A stretch of 64,000 nucleotides of DNA from CAVTWY01 sp963738575 (lineage in GTDB: Bacteria > Pseudomonadota > Gammaproteobacteria > Burkholderiales > Burkholderiaceae_C), in NCBI GenBank assembly GCA_963738575.1, contig CAVTWY010000004.1:62001-126000 (forward strand). Reading direction: 5' to 3'. Below, one piece after another: positions 18,330 to 26,536 of this stretch. Each line of letters begins with the position of its first letter. Positions within the stretch are counted from its first letter, which is position 1. The translations under genes and the position numbers were made by a program. The notes under the pieces are model-generated. The model had not been told where the DNA came from and searched no databases. It worked only from the letters and a program-made list of their open reading frames with translations.

Positions 18330-19490
18330 ATGAAAATTCACGAGTACCAGGGCAAAGAAATCTTGCGCCAATTTGGCGTGCCCACCCCGCGCGGCCTGCC
18401 TGCCTTCACGGTGCAAGAAGCCACCGAGGCGGCGCAAAAATTGGGCGGCAGCGTCTGGGTGGTCAAAGCCCAGATCCACGCCGGTGGTCGCGGCAAAGGC
18501 GGCGGCGTCAAGCTGGCCCGGTCGATCGACGAGGTTAAAAAACTCGCGGGCGAGATCTTGGGCATGCAGCTCATCACGCACCAAACCGGCCCCTTGGGCC
18601 AAAAGGTGCGCCGCCTGCTGATTGAAGAAGGCGCCGACATCAAGAAGGAGTATTACGTGGCGGCGCTCACCGACCGAGCCACGCAAAAGATCGCGATGAT
18701 GGCCAGCTCCGAAGGCGGCATGGACATCGAAGAGGTGGCCCACAGCACGCCCGAGAAAATCATCAAGATCTTTGTCGACCCACTGGTGGGTTTGAGCCGC
18801 GAGCAAGCCATCGAACTGGCCAGCGGCATTGGTGTACCTGCGGCGTCGCAAGACCAAGCCGTCGACGTGCTGCAAAAGCTCTACAAAACCTACATGGACA
18901 CCGACGCCTCGCTGGCCGAGATCAACCCCATGATTTTGGAAGGCAATGGCAACATCAAAGCACTGGACGCCAAGTTCAACTTTGACAGCAACGCGCTGTT
19001 TCGCCACCCCGAAATCGTGGCCTACCGCGACTTGGACGAAGAAGACGCGGCCGAGATTGAAGCCAGCAAGTTTGATCTGTCGTACATCAGCCTTGACGGC
19101 AACATCGGCTGCTTGGTCAACGGCGCCGGGTTGGCCATGGCCACGATGGACACCATCAAACTGTTTGGTGGTGAGCCGGCCAACTTCTTGGACGTTGGCG
19201 GTGGCGCCACGGCAGAGAAGGTCACCGAAGCCTTCAAGATCATGCTCAAAAACCCACGGGTGGAGGGCATTCTGGTCAACATCTTTGGCGGCATCATGCG
19301 CTGCGACACCATCGCCGAGGGCGTGATTGCCGCATGCCGCGCCGTCAACCTCAAAGTGCCACTGGTGGTGCGCATGAAGGGCACCAACGACCAGCTCGGC
19401 AAGAAGATGCTGGCCGACTCCGGTTTGCCCATCATCAGCGCCGACACGATGGCCGAAGCAGCGACCAAAATCGTTGCTGCTGTGAAATGA
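18330..19490 (+). CDS. sucC: Succinyl-CoA synthetase beta subunit
   Basis: The ADP-forming succinyl-CoA ligase makes ATP in the citric-acid cycle; the beta subunit holds the ATP-grasp nucleotide site. The start MKIHEYQGKEILRQFGVPTP and the GGRGKGGGVKL motif are canonical, as is the C-terminal CoA-ligase domain with NIFGGIMRCD. The ATG at 18330 gives 386 residues, the standard length. The 265 bases between recX and sucC contain no gene and presumably carry its promoter. sucD follows after 69 bases. Confidence 0.96.
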   Translation: MKIHEYQGKEILRQFGVPTPRGLPAFTVQEATEAAQKLGGSVWVVKAQIHAGGRGKGGGVKLARSIDEVKKLAGEILGMQLITHQTGPLGQKVRRLLIEEGADIKKEYYVAALTDRATQKIAMMASSEGGMDIEEVAHSTPEKIIKIFVDPLVGLSREQAIELASGIGVPAASQDQAVDVLQKLYKTYMDTDASLAEINPMILEGNGNIKALDAKFNFDSNALFRHPEIVAYRDLDEEDAAEIEASKFDLSYISLDGNIGCLVNGAGLAMATMDTIKLFGGEPANFLDVGGGATAEKVTEAFKIMLKNPRVEGILVNIFGGIMRCDTIAEGVIAACRAVNLKVPLVVRMKGTNDQLGKKMLADSGLPIISADTMAEAATKIVAAVK

Positions 19491-19559
19491 CCCACCCCCG
19501 AGCGCCTGCGGCGGCCGCTTGATTCAATCGGCTCTCGCTCTACAGATCGTCAGGACACC

Positions 19560-20453
19560 ATGAGCATCCTCATCGACAAAAACACCAAAGTCATCACCCA
19601 GGGCATCACCGGCAAAACCGGCCAGTTCCACACCCGAGGTTGCCGTGACTACGCCAACGGCAAGCAATGCTTTGTGGCCGGGGTCAACCCCAAGAAGGCC
19701 GGCGAAGACTTTGAAGGCATCCCCATTTTTGCCAGCGTGCAAGACGCCAAAGCCAAAACGGGCGCGACCGTCAGCGTCATCTACGTGCCCCCCGCGGGCG
19801 CTGCCGCCGCCATCTGGGAGGCCGCGCAAGCCGACCTCGACCTGGTGGTGTGCATCACCGAGGGCATCCCCGTGCGCGACATGCTTGACGTGCGCAACAA
19901 GATGAAGCTCAAAGAGGCCAAGGGCGGCAAAAAAACGTTGCTGCTGGGCCCCAACTGCCCTGGCCTGATCACGCCCGACCAAATCAAAATCGGCATCATG
20001 CCGGGCCACATTCACAAGGCTGGGCGCATCGGGGTGGTCAGCCGCTCGGGCACCCTCACCTACGAGGCCGTGGCGCAGTTGACCGAAATCGGCCTGGGCC
20101 AATCGAGCGCCGTGGGCATTGGTGGCGACCCCATCAATGGCCTCAAGCACATCGACGTGATGAAGCTCTTCAATGACGACCCCAACACCGACGCCGTCAT
20201 CATGATTGGTGAAATCGGTGGCCCGGACGAGGCCGAAGCCGCGCGCTGGTGCAAAGCCAACATGAAAAAACCCGTGGTTGGCTTCATCGCAGGCGTTACC
20301 GCACCTGCTGGCAAACGCATGGGCCACGCCGGTGCATTGATTTCTGGTGGTGCTGACACCGCCGACGCCAAGCTCGAGATCATGGAAGGCTGTGGCTTCA
20401 CCGTCACCCGCAACCCCAGCGAAATGGCCAAGCTGCTCAAAGCCTTGCTCTGA
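19560..20453 (+). CDS. sucD: Succinyl-CoA synthetase alpha subunit
   Basis: The alpha subunit binds CoA and is phosphorylated on histidine during catalysis. The CoA-binding Rossmann domain occupies the first half (ITGKTGQFHTRG near residue 20, then GANPKKAG-like VNPKKAGEDFEG). The active-site histidine is H256 in KRMGHAGALISGG. Length 297 residues. sucCD form an operon, probably extended by the terC-like gene 59 bases downstream. Confidence 0.96.
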   Translation: MSILIDKNTKVITQGITGKTGQFHTRGCRDYANGKQCFVAGVNPKKAGEDFEGIPIFASVQDAKAKTGATVSVIYVPPAGAAAAIWEAAQADLDLVVCITEGIPVRDMLDVRNKMKLKEAKGGKKTLLLGPNCPGLITPDQIKIGIMPGHIHKAGRIGVVSRSGTLTYEAVAQLTEIGLGQSSAVGIGGDPINGLKHIDVMKLFNDDPNTDAVIMIGEIGGPDEAEAARWCKANMKKPVVGFIAGVTAPAGKRMGHAGALISGGADTADAKLEIMEGCGFTVTRNPSEMAKLLKALL

Positions 20454-20512
20454 GCACGCAGCCCTCGACGCAACGCCGCCTGAACCCAACCGCCTGACAG
20501 CGTCAATTCATC

Positions 20513-21268
20513 ATGAGCGCCTTCGCCACCCCTGAGTTTTGGCTCGCCGTTGGTCAGATCATCATGATCGACATCCTGCTGGGTGGCGACAACGCGGTGG
20601 TGATCGCGTTGGCGTGCCGCAAGCTGCCGCCCAACTTGCGCACCAAGGGCATCATGTGGGGCACGGTGGGCGCCATCGTGTTGCGCGTCATCCTGATCTT
20701 CTTTGCGCTCACGCTGCTCAAGGTGCACTACCTCAAGATCGTGGGTGCCCTGCTGCTGGTCTGGATTGGCATGAAGCTGCTGGCGGCCGACGACGACGAT
20801 GACCACGGCAACATCGAGGCAAGCGACAAGCTGTGGGCCGCCGTCAAAACCGTCATCATTGCCGACTTTGTGATGAGCCTGGACAACGTCATTGCCATCG
20901 CAGGTGCTGCACAAGGTGCAGGTGGCGACCACGAGATGGCACTGGTGATTTTTGGCTTGCTGGTGTCCATTCCCATCATTGTTTGGGGGTCGCAGTTGGT
21001 CATCAAGTTGATGAACCGCTTTCCTGTGGTTATCACGGTGGGCGCCATGCTGTTGGGTTGGATCGCCGGCACCATGGCCGTGAGCGACCCCGCCGTGCTT
21101 GGGTCTTGGGTGCCTTCGGTGCCGCCCGTCAAACCTGGGGCCGAGCCCACCGCCGTCAGCACCTGGCACTACGGGGCTGGTATTGCGGGGGCGCTGCTGG
21201 TGCTGGCGCTTGGCAAGTGGCGCGCTGGTCAGGGCAGCAAAGCCGCTGGCTCCGACGCCCAGCACTAG
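20513..21268 (+). CDS. TerC/Alx-family integral membrane protein
   Basis: This 251-residue protein has about seven membrane segments. The two internally related halves carry the acidic motifs of the family: DILLGGDNAVVIALACRKLP near residue 20 and DFVMSLDNVIAIAGAA near residue 120. A cytoplasmic acidic loop (DDDDDH, about residues 86-91) sits between them. Relatives (TerC, Alx, YkoY) are linked to metal-ion export, especially manganese, and to tellurite resistance in some plasmids. It follows sucCD. The substrate is not predictable, and I saw no manganese riboswitch in the short upstream gap. Confidence 0.87.
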   Translation: MSAFATPEFWLAVGQIIMIDILLGGDNAVVIALACRKLPPNLRTKGIMWGTVGAIVLRVILIFFALTLLKVHYLKIVGALLLVWIGMKLLAADDDDDHGNIEASDKLWAAVKTVIIADFVMSLDNVIAIAGAAQGAGGDHEMALVIFGLLVSIPIIVWGSQLVIKLMNRFPVVITVGAMLLGWIAGTMAVSDPAVLGSWVPSVPPVKPGAEPTAVSTWHYGAGIAGALLVLALGKWRAGQGSKAAGSDAQH

Positions 21269-21350
21269 GGCTAGCGAGCGGCGCACACCACACCCCGCCG
21301 TGCAGCGCTTCACGGCGCACCAACCTCCACTCGTAACAGACGGGGCATAT

Positions 21351-21375
21351 CCCACGCCGAGGCCTTTGGCGTGGG
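21351..21375. other. Intergenic hairpin between terC-like and PP2C genes
   Basis: An eight-base-pair perfect stem (CCCACGCC at 21351-21358 with GGCGTGGG at 21368-21375) encloses a nine-base loop. No T-run follows on either strand, so it is not a classical intrinsic terminator. It may be a Rho-linked 3' end stabiliser of the sucCD-terC transcript or an operator; I cannot tell which. Confidence 0.4.
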
Positions 21376-21464
21376 TGAGCCATCACCCCTTTTGTATCGT
21401 GGCGGGGCACAATGAATGACGCCGCTTGTGGTGTGCCATTGATGCAGTTGTGCCCGCCGTGCCC

Positions 21465-22259
21465 ATGCCCGTCACCGAGTTTTTTCACATCACCGACACC
21501 GGGCGCGCACGCACCAACAACGAAGACTCGGTCTCGCTGGATGCGGCCACGTCCTTGGCTGTTTTGGCCGATGGCATGGGTGGCTACAACGCCGGCGAGG
21601 TGGCCAGCAACATGGCCACGTCTTTCATGGCAGCTGAATTCGGGCGCTGGCTGCTCGAGGCCGGTGCAAGCGCCACCGACAACGAAGTGCGACGCGCCAT
21701 GGACATTTGCGTCGACAACGCCAACCGCGCCATCTTCAACGCGGCCAACGCCAACCCGCAGTATGCCGGCATGGGCACCACGCTGGTGGTGACGGTGTTT
21801 CGTGACTCACGCTTGTTGGTGGGCCACGTGGGCGATTCGCGCGCTTACCGGTTGCGCAACGGGCGCCTGTCGCAACTCACGCGCGACCACTCCTTGTTGC
21901 AAGAGCAGCTCGACGCGGGCCTGATCACCGCCGAGCAAGCTTCGTTTTCGGCCAACAAAAATCTGGTGACGCGCGCCGTGGGCGTTGAAGACACTGTGCT
22001 GCTAGAAACCAACCTGCACGAGACGCAGCCGGGCGACATCATTCTGTTGTGCTCCGACGGGTTGTCGGACATGCTCAGCGACGACACCATCGCCCAAACG
22101 TTGCTTGCGCAGCAAGACCACCTTGAAAGTGCGGGTCGCGCCCTGGTGGACAGTGCCAACGAGGCCGGTGGAAAGGATAATATCGCGGTCGTGCTGGCCC
22201 GGGTGCCGGGCGCCCCTGCGGTGGCGCAACGCTCGTGGTGGCCATCGTTTAGGCGGTAG
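21465..22259 (+). CDS. PP2C-family Ser/Thr protein phosphatase (Stp1-like)
   Basis: This metal-dependent phosphatase removes phosphate from serine/threonine residues. The PP2C motifs appear in order: RTNNEDS near the N-terminus, LADGMGGYNAGE, MGTTLV, GHVGDSRAYRLR, LLCSDGLSDML and GGKDNIAVV, supplying the metal-binding aspartates. The 264-residue length fits stand-alone bacterial enzymes. I chose the ATG at 21465. It is followed by an FHA protein and a cyclic-nucleotide phosphodiesterase. No Ser/Thr kinase gene, the usual partner, is present within this window. Confidence 0.9.
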   Translation: MPVTEFFHITDTGRARTNNEDSVSLDAATSLAVLADGMGGYNAGEVASNMATSFMAAEFGRWLLEAGASATDNEVRRAMDICVDNANRAIFNAANANPQYAGMGTTLVVTVFRDSRLLVGHVGDSRAYRLRNGRLSQLTRDHSLLQEQLDAGLITAEQASFSANKNLVTRAVGVEDTVLLETNLHETQPGDIILLCSDGLSDMLSDDTIAQTLLAQQDHLESAGRALVDSANEAGGKDNIAVVLARVPGAPAVAQRSWWPSFRR

Positions 22260-22340
22260 CAAATGCACGCTCACATGGCAACATGGGGCAACTTGATTTC
22301 GATCCGACCCCTGCGTCGGCTCACAAAGGTTTGAAGGCAT

Positions 22341-23021
22341 ATGGGCAAACTGGTCGTCTCGCTTGACGGCGTGATCGTCAAAGAAGTGCAGGTCACCAAG
22401 GACAAGACGACCCTTGGTCGGCGCCCGTACAACGACATCGTGATCGACAACCTGGCGGTCAGCGGTGAGCACGCCGTGCTGCAAATGGTCGGCAACGACG
22501 TCTTTTTGGAAGACCTCAACTCCACCAACGGCTCGTACATCAATGGCAAGGCCGTCAAAAAGCAATTGCTGGTGCACGAAGACACGGTCGAGATCGGCAA
22601 GTACAAAATCAAGTACCTGCTGGACGACGGCGCCGACTACGAAAAAACCATGGTCATCCGCGCCGGCGCCATGCCCCCGCCTTCGCCCGAGCACACCTCG
22701 TTTTCTCACACCATGCCGGCACCGGTCAACTCCGGTTTTGGCAACCTGGGGGTGGCCGTCGGCAGCGCCGCCATCAAGGTGCTCAACGGCGCCGCGGCAG
22801 GCCGCGAGGTGTCGCTCACCAAAGTGGTCACCACCGTGGGCAAGCCCGGTGTGCAAGTGGCCTCAATCACCAAGCGCCCGGGTGGTTATGTGCTGGCGCA
22901 CGTTGAAGGCGTGGCACGCCCCAACGTCAACGGCACGCCCTTGCCGGGCGACTCGACCCAACTGCGCAACGGTGACGTGATCGAGTTGGCGGGCACCCAA
23001 ATGCAGTTCATCCAGCTGTAA
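22341..23021 (+). CDS. FHA-domain protein
   Basis: The N-terminal half (about residues 1-95) is a clear FHA phosphothreonine-binding domain: LGRRPYNDIVIDNLAVSGEHA supplies the GR and SxxH signatures (split here around position 25-45) and NSTNGSYING the NG motif. A proline-rich linker follows. The C-terminal part (about 140-226) is a second, degenerate FHA-like fold with a repeated pattern VGKPG...PNVNGTPL but without a proper SxxH. It probably reads phosphorylation controlled by the adjacent PP2C phosphatase. Length 226 residues. Confidence 0.88.
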   Translation: MGKLVVSLDGVIVKEVQVTKDKTTLGRRPYNDIVIDNLAVSGEHAVLQMVGNDVFLEDLNSTNGSYINGKAVKKQLLVHEDTVEIGKYKIKYLLDDGADYEKTMVIRAGAMPPPSPEHTSFSHTMPAPVNSGFGNLGVAVGSAAIKVLNGAAAGREVSLTKVVTTVGKPGVQVASITKRPGGYVLAHVEGVARPNVNGTPLPGDSTQLRNGDVIELAGTQMQFIQL

Positions 23022-23225
23022 GCAAAACCGCCAAGCACCACCGCGTGGTGGCATGCAAAGAATTTTGTATCGGGCGGCTCCCCGTCGCGCTGCACCGATA
23101 AGATCAAAGGCTTGCTTGTTGGGTCTGCCCCCAAGCAAGCACCGATGCCCCAAAACTGACGGGTTTGCGTTTTGCACCGCCCCGTTGGTCCGTTGGGCAA
23201 CCCCGTCTGCTTGAGCCCCCCATCG

Positions 23226-24008
23226 ATGAAAATCCGAGTTTTAGGCTGTTCCGGTTCGATCGCCGAGGGCTGTCGCACCACCTCATTTTTGCTGGACGAC
23301 GACGTGCTGCTCGATGCCGGCACCGGGGTGGGCGACCTCACGCTCGACGCCATGGCGCGCATCGAGCACATTTTGCTCAGCCACTCGCACCTCGACCACG
23401 TGCTGTCGGTGGGCCTGTTGGCCGACAGCGTGCTGCGCCGCCGCCGCGGCAAGCCGCCCATCCGCGTGCACGCGCTCGAGCCCACCATGGCGGCGCTGCG
23501 AACCCACATCTTCAACGGCGTGATCTGGCCCGACTTCTCGCGCATCCCCACGGTCACCGAGCCGGTGCTCGAATTTCACACCTTCGCCGTCGGCGATATC
23601 GTGGACGTGGGCCGCGGCAGGCGGGTTGAAATCTTGCCCGCCGAGCACACCGTGCCGGCTGTGGGTTATGCCGTGCACGCGCTTGAGGGTGCCTGGGTGT
23701 TCACCGGCGACACCGGCCCCAACGACGCGCTTTGGGCCTGGGCCCAAACGACCCGCATCGCCCATCTGGTGATCGAAACCGCCTTCAGCGACGACGAAGA
23801 AGTCATCGCACGCCTGAGCCAACACCTGTGCCCCTCCATGCTGGCCACCGAGCTGGCCAAAATGCCCAGCATGCCCCACCCCGTGCAAGTGCACATCACG
23901 CACATCAAACCCGGCGAGGTGGACGCGGTGATGCGGCAGATTAACGCTTTGAAAGCGCCCTACACCGTGCGGGCGCTGGAGACGGGTGACGTGATGGCGT
24001 TTGCGTGA
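23226..24008 (+). CDS. Class II 3',5'-cyclic-nucleotide phosphodiesterase (metallo-beta-lactamase fold)
   Basis: The protein has the metallo-beta-lactamase zinc motif in LLSHSHLDHVLSV (about residues 50-60), later ligand regions AEHTVPAVGY and FTGDTGPND, and the C-terminal HITHIKPGE motif. This layout matches class II phosphodiesterases (PDEase_II, CpdP-like), which hydrolyse cAMP or cGMP. The start at 23226 begins exactly at MKIRVLGCSGS. It sits 204 bases after the FHA gene on the same strand; that gap holds no gene. The linkage with the phosphatase/FHA pair hints at a joint signalling module. Confidence 0.85.
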   Translation: MKIRVLGCSGSIAEGCRTTSFLLDDDVLLDAGTGVGDLTLDAMARIEHILLSHSHLDHVLSVGLLADSVLRRRRGKPPIRVHALEPTMAALRTHIFNGVIWPDFSRIPTVTEPVLEFHTFAVGDIVDVGRGRRVEILPAEHTVPAVGYAVHALEGAWVFTGDTGPNDALWAWAQTTRIAHLVIETAFSDDEEVIARLSQHLCPSMLATELAKMPSMPHPVQVHITHIKPGEVDAVMRQINALKAPYTVRALETGDVMAFA

Positions 24009-24026
24009 GTGGTGACCGTTGGTGGG

Positions 24027-24443
24027 TCACGGGCGGCGCACACTTTGGTTGAGGTCGCTTGAGGCCACGCCCAAGGCCTTCATCACCTTGACGGCCTTTT
24101 TGTCGAAAGAAACAAATGTTTCGCCGCCCAACCATTGGCCCTCGTAGGCAATAGCGCCGTCGGCAAAGTCCCCCCCGTTTTCAAGCGCTTGCAGGCCTGC
24201 CTCAATCGCAGGGCGGTTGACCTCCACGTTGGGTACCGCCAGCAGCGCGCGGATTGCAACAGCGATTTCGCTTGAAGCCAACCCGTAGACCGACGTCAAC
24301 ACCCACACAAATTCGCACAAACAGGGCACCGCCACGCCCACCAGATCAGCGGTGCGCAAAGCATGCTCAGCCACCCGCGTTTGAGCTGGGTCGTCGCCCA
24401 TCGCAGCACGAACCAACACGTTGGTATCGACGGCAAGCTTCAT
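24027..24443 (-). CDS. PIN-domain toxin (VapC-like)
   Basis: PIN-domain toxins are Mg-dependent RNases that cut tRNA or rRNA. The MKLAVDTNVLVRAA start gives the first catalytic Asp, FVWVLTSVYGL the conserved glutamate region, and DFADGAIAY plus FVSFDKKAVKV the later acidic residues. The ATG at 24443 overlaps the antitoxin stop by four bases, which fixes the start. The 138-residue length is normal. The module abuts the pilin gene cluster. Confidence 0.86.
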   Translation of the reverse strand: MKLAVDTNVLVRAAMGDDPAQTRVAEHALRTADLVGVAVPCLCEFVWVLTSVYGLASSEIAVAIRALLAVPNVEVNRPAIEAGLQALENGGDFADGAIAYEGQWLGGETFVSFDKKAVKVMKALGVASSDLNQSVRRP

Positions 24444-24691
24444 CGCTTGCCAGCCCAACCGCGTGACGACGCTTCATCAATTTCTTGCAGCGTGGCAACT
24501 TTCTTGCTGCGCCCCGCCAAGATGCCCACAAAGCCATCCATCGACCCAACAGGTTGTGCGGCCTTGAACACGCCCAGCCCGCCCGGTAGAAGCTCCAGCT
24601 CAATCTTCTGCCCTGGTTTGATGCCAAGGTGCTGCAACACATCTTTTCGAAGCGTCACTTGCCCGCGCTCGGTCACAGTCAACACAGCCAT
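24440..24691 (-). CDS. AbrB/MazE-type antitoxin of the PIN toxin
   Basis: This 83-residue protein has an N-terminal swapped-hairpin AbrB DNA-binding domain (MAVLTVTERGQVTLRKDVLQ and IKPGQKIELELL). A C-terminal tail, rich in charged residues and ending SRGWAGKR, likely wraps the toxin. The ATG at 24691 has a strong GGAG site; an upstream ATG at 24820 has no matching conserved region. Antitoxin first and toxin second, with a four-base overlap, is the standard arrangement, and autoregulation by the antitoxin is expected. Confidence 0.85.
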   Translation of the reverse strand: MAVLTVTERGQVTLRKDVLQHLGIKPGQKIELELLPGGLGVFKAAQPVGSMDGFVGILAGRSKKVATLQEIDEASSRGWAGKR

Positions 24692-25014
24692 AACTTCTCC
24701 TTGTGGATCCACGGCAGTTGCATAGTAATGCAGTTTTACCTTATCTGCAGAACGGGAACGCTTTACCTTGTGATCTCGCATGGGCACAAGTGTCGGACGA
24801 ACCTCGGGGCATCGCAACACCTTGCTTAGTCACTTTTGGGTAGGCGCCGCGCGCGGCTGGCACCTAACGGCGTGATGCACTTCCAAAATTGATCCCCGAC
24901 CAAAAGCGTCAACGTCCTTACAACAGCGACCACGCACCGTGACGCTTCGCGTTGACAAGCGGCAAAGCACGTGAATACCGCACAAGCCGCCTCCCAAAGT
25001 CTGAGGATGACCCT
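24692..25014. other. Gene-free stretch upstream of pilA
   Basis: Between the antitoxin start and the pilA promoter I find no supported gene. The left part holds the antitoxin promoter region. The rest, about 24820-24960, has an open frame on the minus strand without recognisable similarity or ribosome-binding site. It could be an eroded mobile-element or integration scar, but I could not show that. Confidence 0.4.
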
Positions 25015-25030
25015 TGGCACGCAACCTGCA
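25015..25030 (+). promoter_or_regulatory. Sigma-54 promoter of pilA
   Basis: TGGCAC at 25015-25020, then GCAAC, then CTGCA at 25026-25030 matches the sigma-54 consensus TGGCAC-N5-TTGCA except for one base. The invariant GG and GC doublets are exactly ten bases apart. The element lies 46 bases before the pilA start. Pilin genes of this type are usually driven by sigma-54 with the PilS/PilR pair; those regulators are not in this window. Confidence 0.8.
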
Positions 25031-25075
25031 TTAATAGCGGTGTCTGCTACCAACCTCTAACTGGGAATCTCAAAA

Positions 25076-25521
25076 ATGATGCTGAAGAAACAAATCCAAA
25101 AGGGTTTCACCCTGATCGAACTGATGATCGTCGTGGCGATTATCGGCATCTTGGCCGCTGTGGCTTTGCCTGCTTACCAGGACTACACGATTCGCGCCAA
25201 AGTGACCGAAGGCCTCTCACTGGCTTCGGCTGCCAAATTGGCTGTGTCTGAGTCGTCAGCGTGCCCTGGGCGGCCTCGCCAACGTGACGGTGCCAACTCC
25301 GGCTACGTGTTCAACGCATCCGCTGCAGCCAACGCTTACGTTGCCTCGATCGCCATCACGCCCGTCACTGGTGTGGTCACTGAAACCACCCAGAACACGG
25401 CGCTGCTGCGGCACCCGCATTCACCCTCACCCCTGCGCAAGCGTCGGTCAATGACCAGCTGCAGTGGACTTGTGCCCTCACCGCTGGTCTTGCCAAGCAC
25501 ATGCCTGCCAGCTGCCGTTAA
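25076..25521 (+). CDS. pilA: Type IV major pilin PilA, with three indels in this sequence
   Basis: The prepilin leader MMLKKQIQKG is cut before F11 by PilD. The hydrophobic helix follows with the conserved E15 (fifth residue of the mature protein) and the YQDYTIRAKVTEGLSLA start of the globular domain. Downstream the frame is disturbed. An extra base near 25262, a missing base near 25297 and another near 25398 must be corrected. The rebuilt protein then reads SGYVFNASAAANAYVAS, TGAAAAPAFTLTPAQASVND and WTCALTAGLAKHMPASC, with the usual C-terminal disulfide pair, and ends at TAA 25519-25521 (148 residues). As given, the frame instead runs to 25621 with a false tail. Errors in the sequence are the simplest explanation. 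Confidence 0.88.
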
Positions 25522-25544
25522 TCCGATCTCGCTATCGGCAAGAA

Positions 25545-25570
25545 GGGCCCGCACTCGCGGGCCCTTTTTT
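25545..25570 (+). terminator. Intrinsic terminator after pilA
   Basis: A perfect eight-base-pair G+C stem (GGGCCCGC at 25545-25552 with GCGGGCCC at 25557-25564) and a four-base loop are followed by six T residues. It lies just after the restored pilA stop at 25521, which supports that stop over the false one at 25621. Confidence 0.9.
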
Positions 25571-25713
25571 CATTGGCAACGGCGACGCGCCATGCGTGTA
25601 ACGGCATCACGCCAACAGTGATTTTGACTTGCATTGCAACCCCAGCAGCTTGCCTCCATCGATGTTGCTTTGACAAAATTGCCGCTCTAAAAAGGACGAA
25701 GCGCGCATGGAAC

Positions 25714-26517
25714 ATGACACACGCCTATTCACTCTTTGACGTGCCGCAAGTTGCGACGACGCATCGCAACCAGGGCCGCCTCAAGGCCGCCGCGATCCAT
25801 CTCGGTTTGAGCTTGGCCGTTGCGGCACTTTGTGCCGTGCTTGTGTTCTATTTTTGGTTCCCCGCCCCTTTTGGCGAGCTTGCGGGAGGCCGCGAGTTGT
25901 TTGTGTTGGTGGTAACCGTTGACGTCGTGCTTGGGCCCCTCATCACCTTGTTGATCTTCGACACCAAGAAAAAACCATGGACCGAGTTGCGCCGCGACCT
26001 GTTGGTGGTCGGCCTGCTTCAATTGACGGCACTGGGCTATGGGTTGTACACCGTCGCACAGGTGCGCCCGGTGGTGATGGCGCTGGAAGTGGATCGGCTG
26101 CGCGTTTTGCGACCCTTCGACCTGCCTGCCAAGGAACTGATGAAGGCACCGCCAGGCCTGCGCCAATTGCCGTGGTATGGCATCACCCATGTCGCCACAC
26201 GCAAAGTCGAAGCTGCCGAGCAATTCGACGCTGCGATGGCCGCCATGGGTGGTGCCGACATCGGCGGCCGACCCGACTTTTGGCGGCCCGCCGACCAAAC
26301 CCAAGCCGAGTGGGCCAAAGGCGGTCATGCCATCGCCAAGCTGCGTGCCGCACATCGCCAACACCAAGACGTGATTGATGCGGCCATCAAAGCCACCGGC
26401 AAGCCGGAATCAGCGCTGAAATACCTGCCCATCCTCGCGCGGCGTACCGACTACGTGGCGCTGATCGACGCAAGCACAGGCGCAGTCTTGGGTTACGCGC
26501 CATTGGATGGGCATTGA
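25714..26517 (+). CDS. TfpX/TfpZ-family type IV pilin accessory protein
   Basis: The 267-residue protein begins with a short cytoplasmic part, then three predicted membrane segments (LGLSLAVAALCAVLVFYFWF; LFVLVVTVDVVLGPLITLLIF; LLVVGLLQLTALGYGLY). A soluble domain with VRPVVMALEVDRLRVL and LPWYGITHVATRKVEAAEQ follows. This is the pattern of TfpX/TfpZ-type accessory proteins, encoded right after certain type IV pilins and needed for their assembly or stability. Genetic linkage to pilA supports it. The start at 25714 is chosen from the family length; the ribosome-binding site is weak. Confidence 0.85.
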   Translation: MTHAYSLFDVPQVATTHRNQGRLKAAAIHLGLSLAVAALCAVLVFYFWFPAPFGELAGGRELFVLVVTVDVVLGPLITLLIFDTKKKPWTELRRDLLVVGLLQLTALGYGLYTVAQVRPVVMALEVDRLRVLRPFDLPAKELMKAPPGLRQLPWYGITHVATRKVEAAEQFDAAMAAMGGADIGGRPDFWRPADQTQAEWAKGGHAIAKLRAAHRQHQDVIDAAIKATGKPESALKYLPILARRTDYVALIDASTGAVLGYAPLDGH

Positions 26518-26536
26518 GGCAGCGGACGCCAATCGC

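Noticed and set aside
20454..20512. Manganese (yybP-ykoY) riboswitch before the TerC-like gene
   Set aside because: The gap is only 59 bases and shows no such fold; co-transcription with sucCD explains it.
23022..23225. Possible small RNA or riboswitch between the FHA and phosphodiesterase genes
   Set aside because: Only a weak five-base hairpin (CCACC/GGTGG) was seen and no conserved riboswitch core.
24820..25053. Minus-strand open frame upstream of pilA, possible transposase remnant
   Set aside because: No recognisable motif, ribosome-binding site or terminal repeat; kept only as an unannotated gap.
25573..25621. Pilin extension beyond the terminator as a real C-terminus
   Set aside because: It crosses a strong terminator and lacks the conserved disulfide region; explained by indels.
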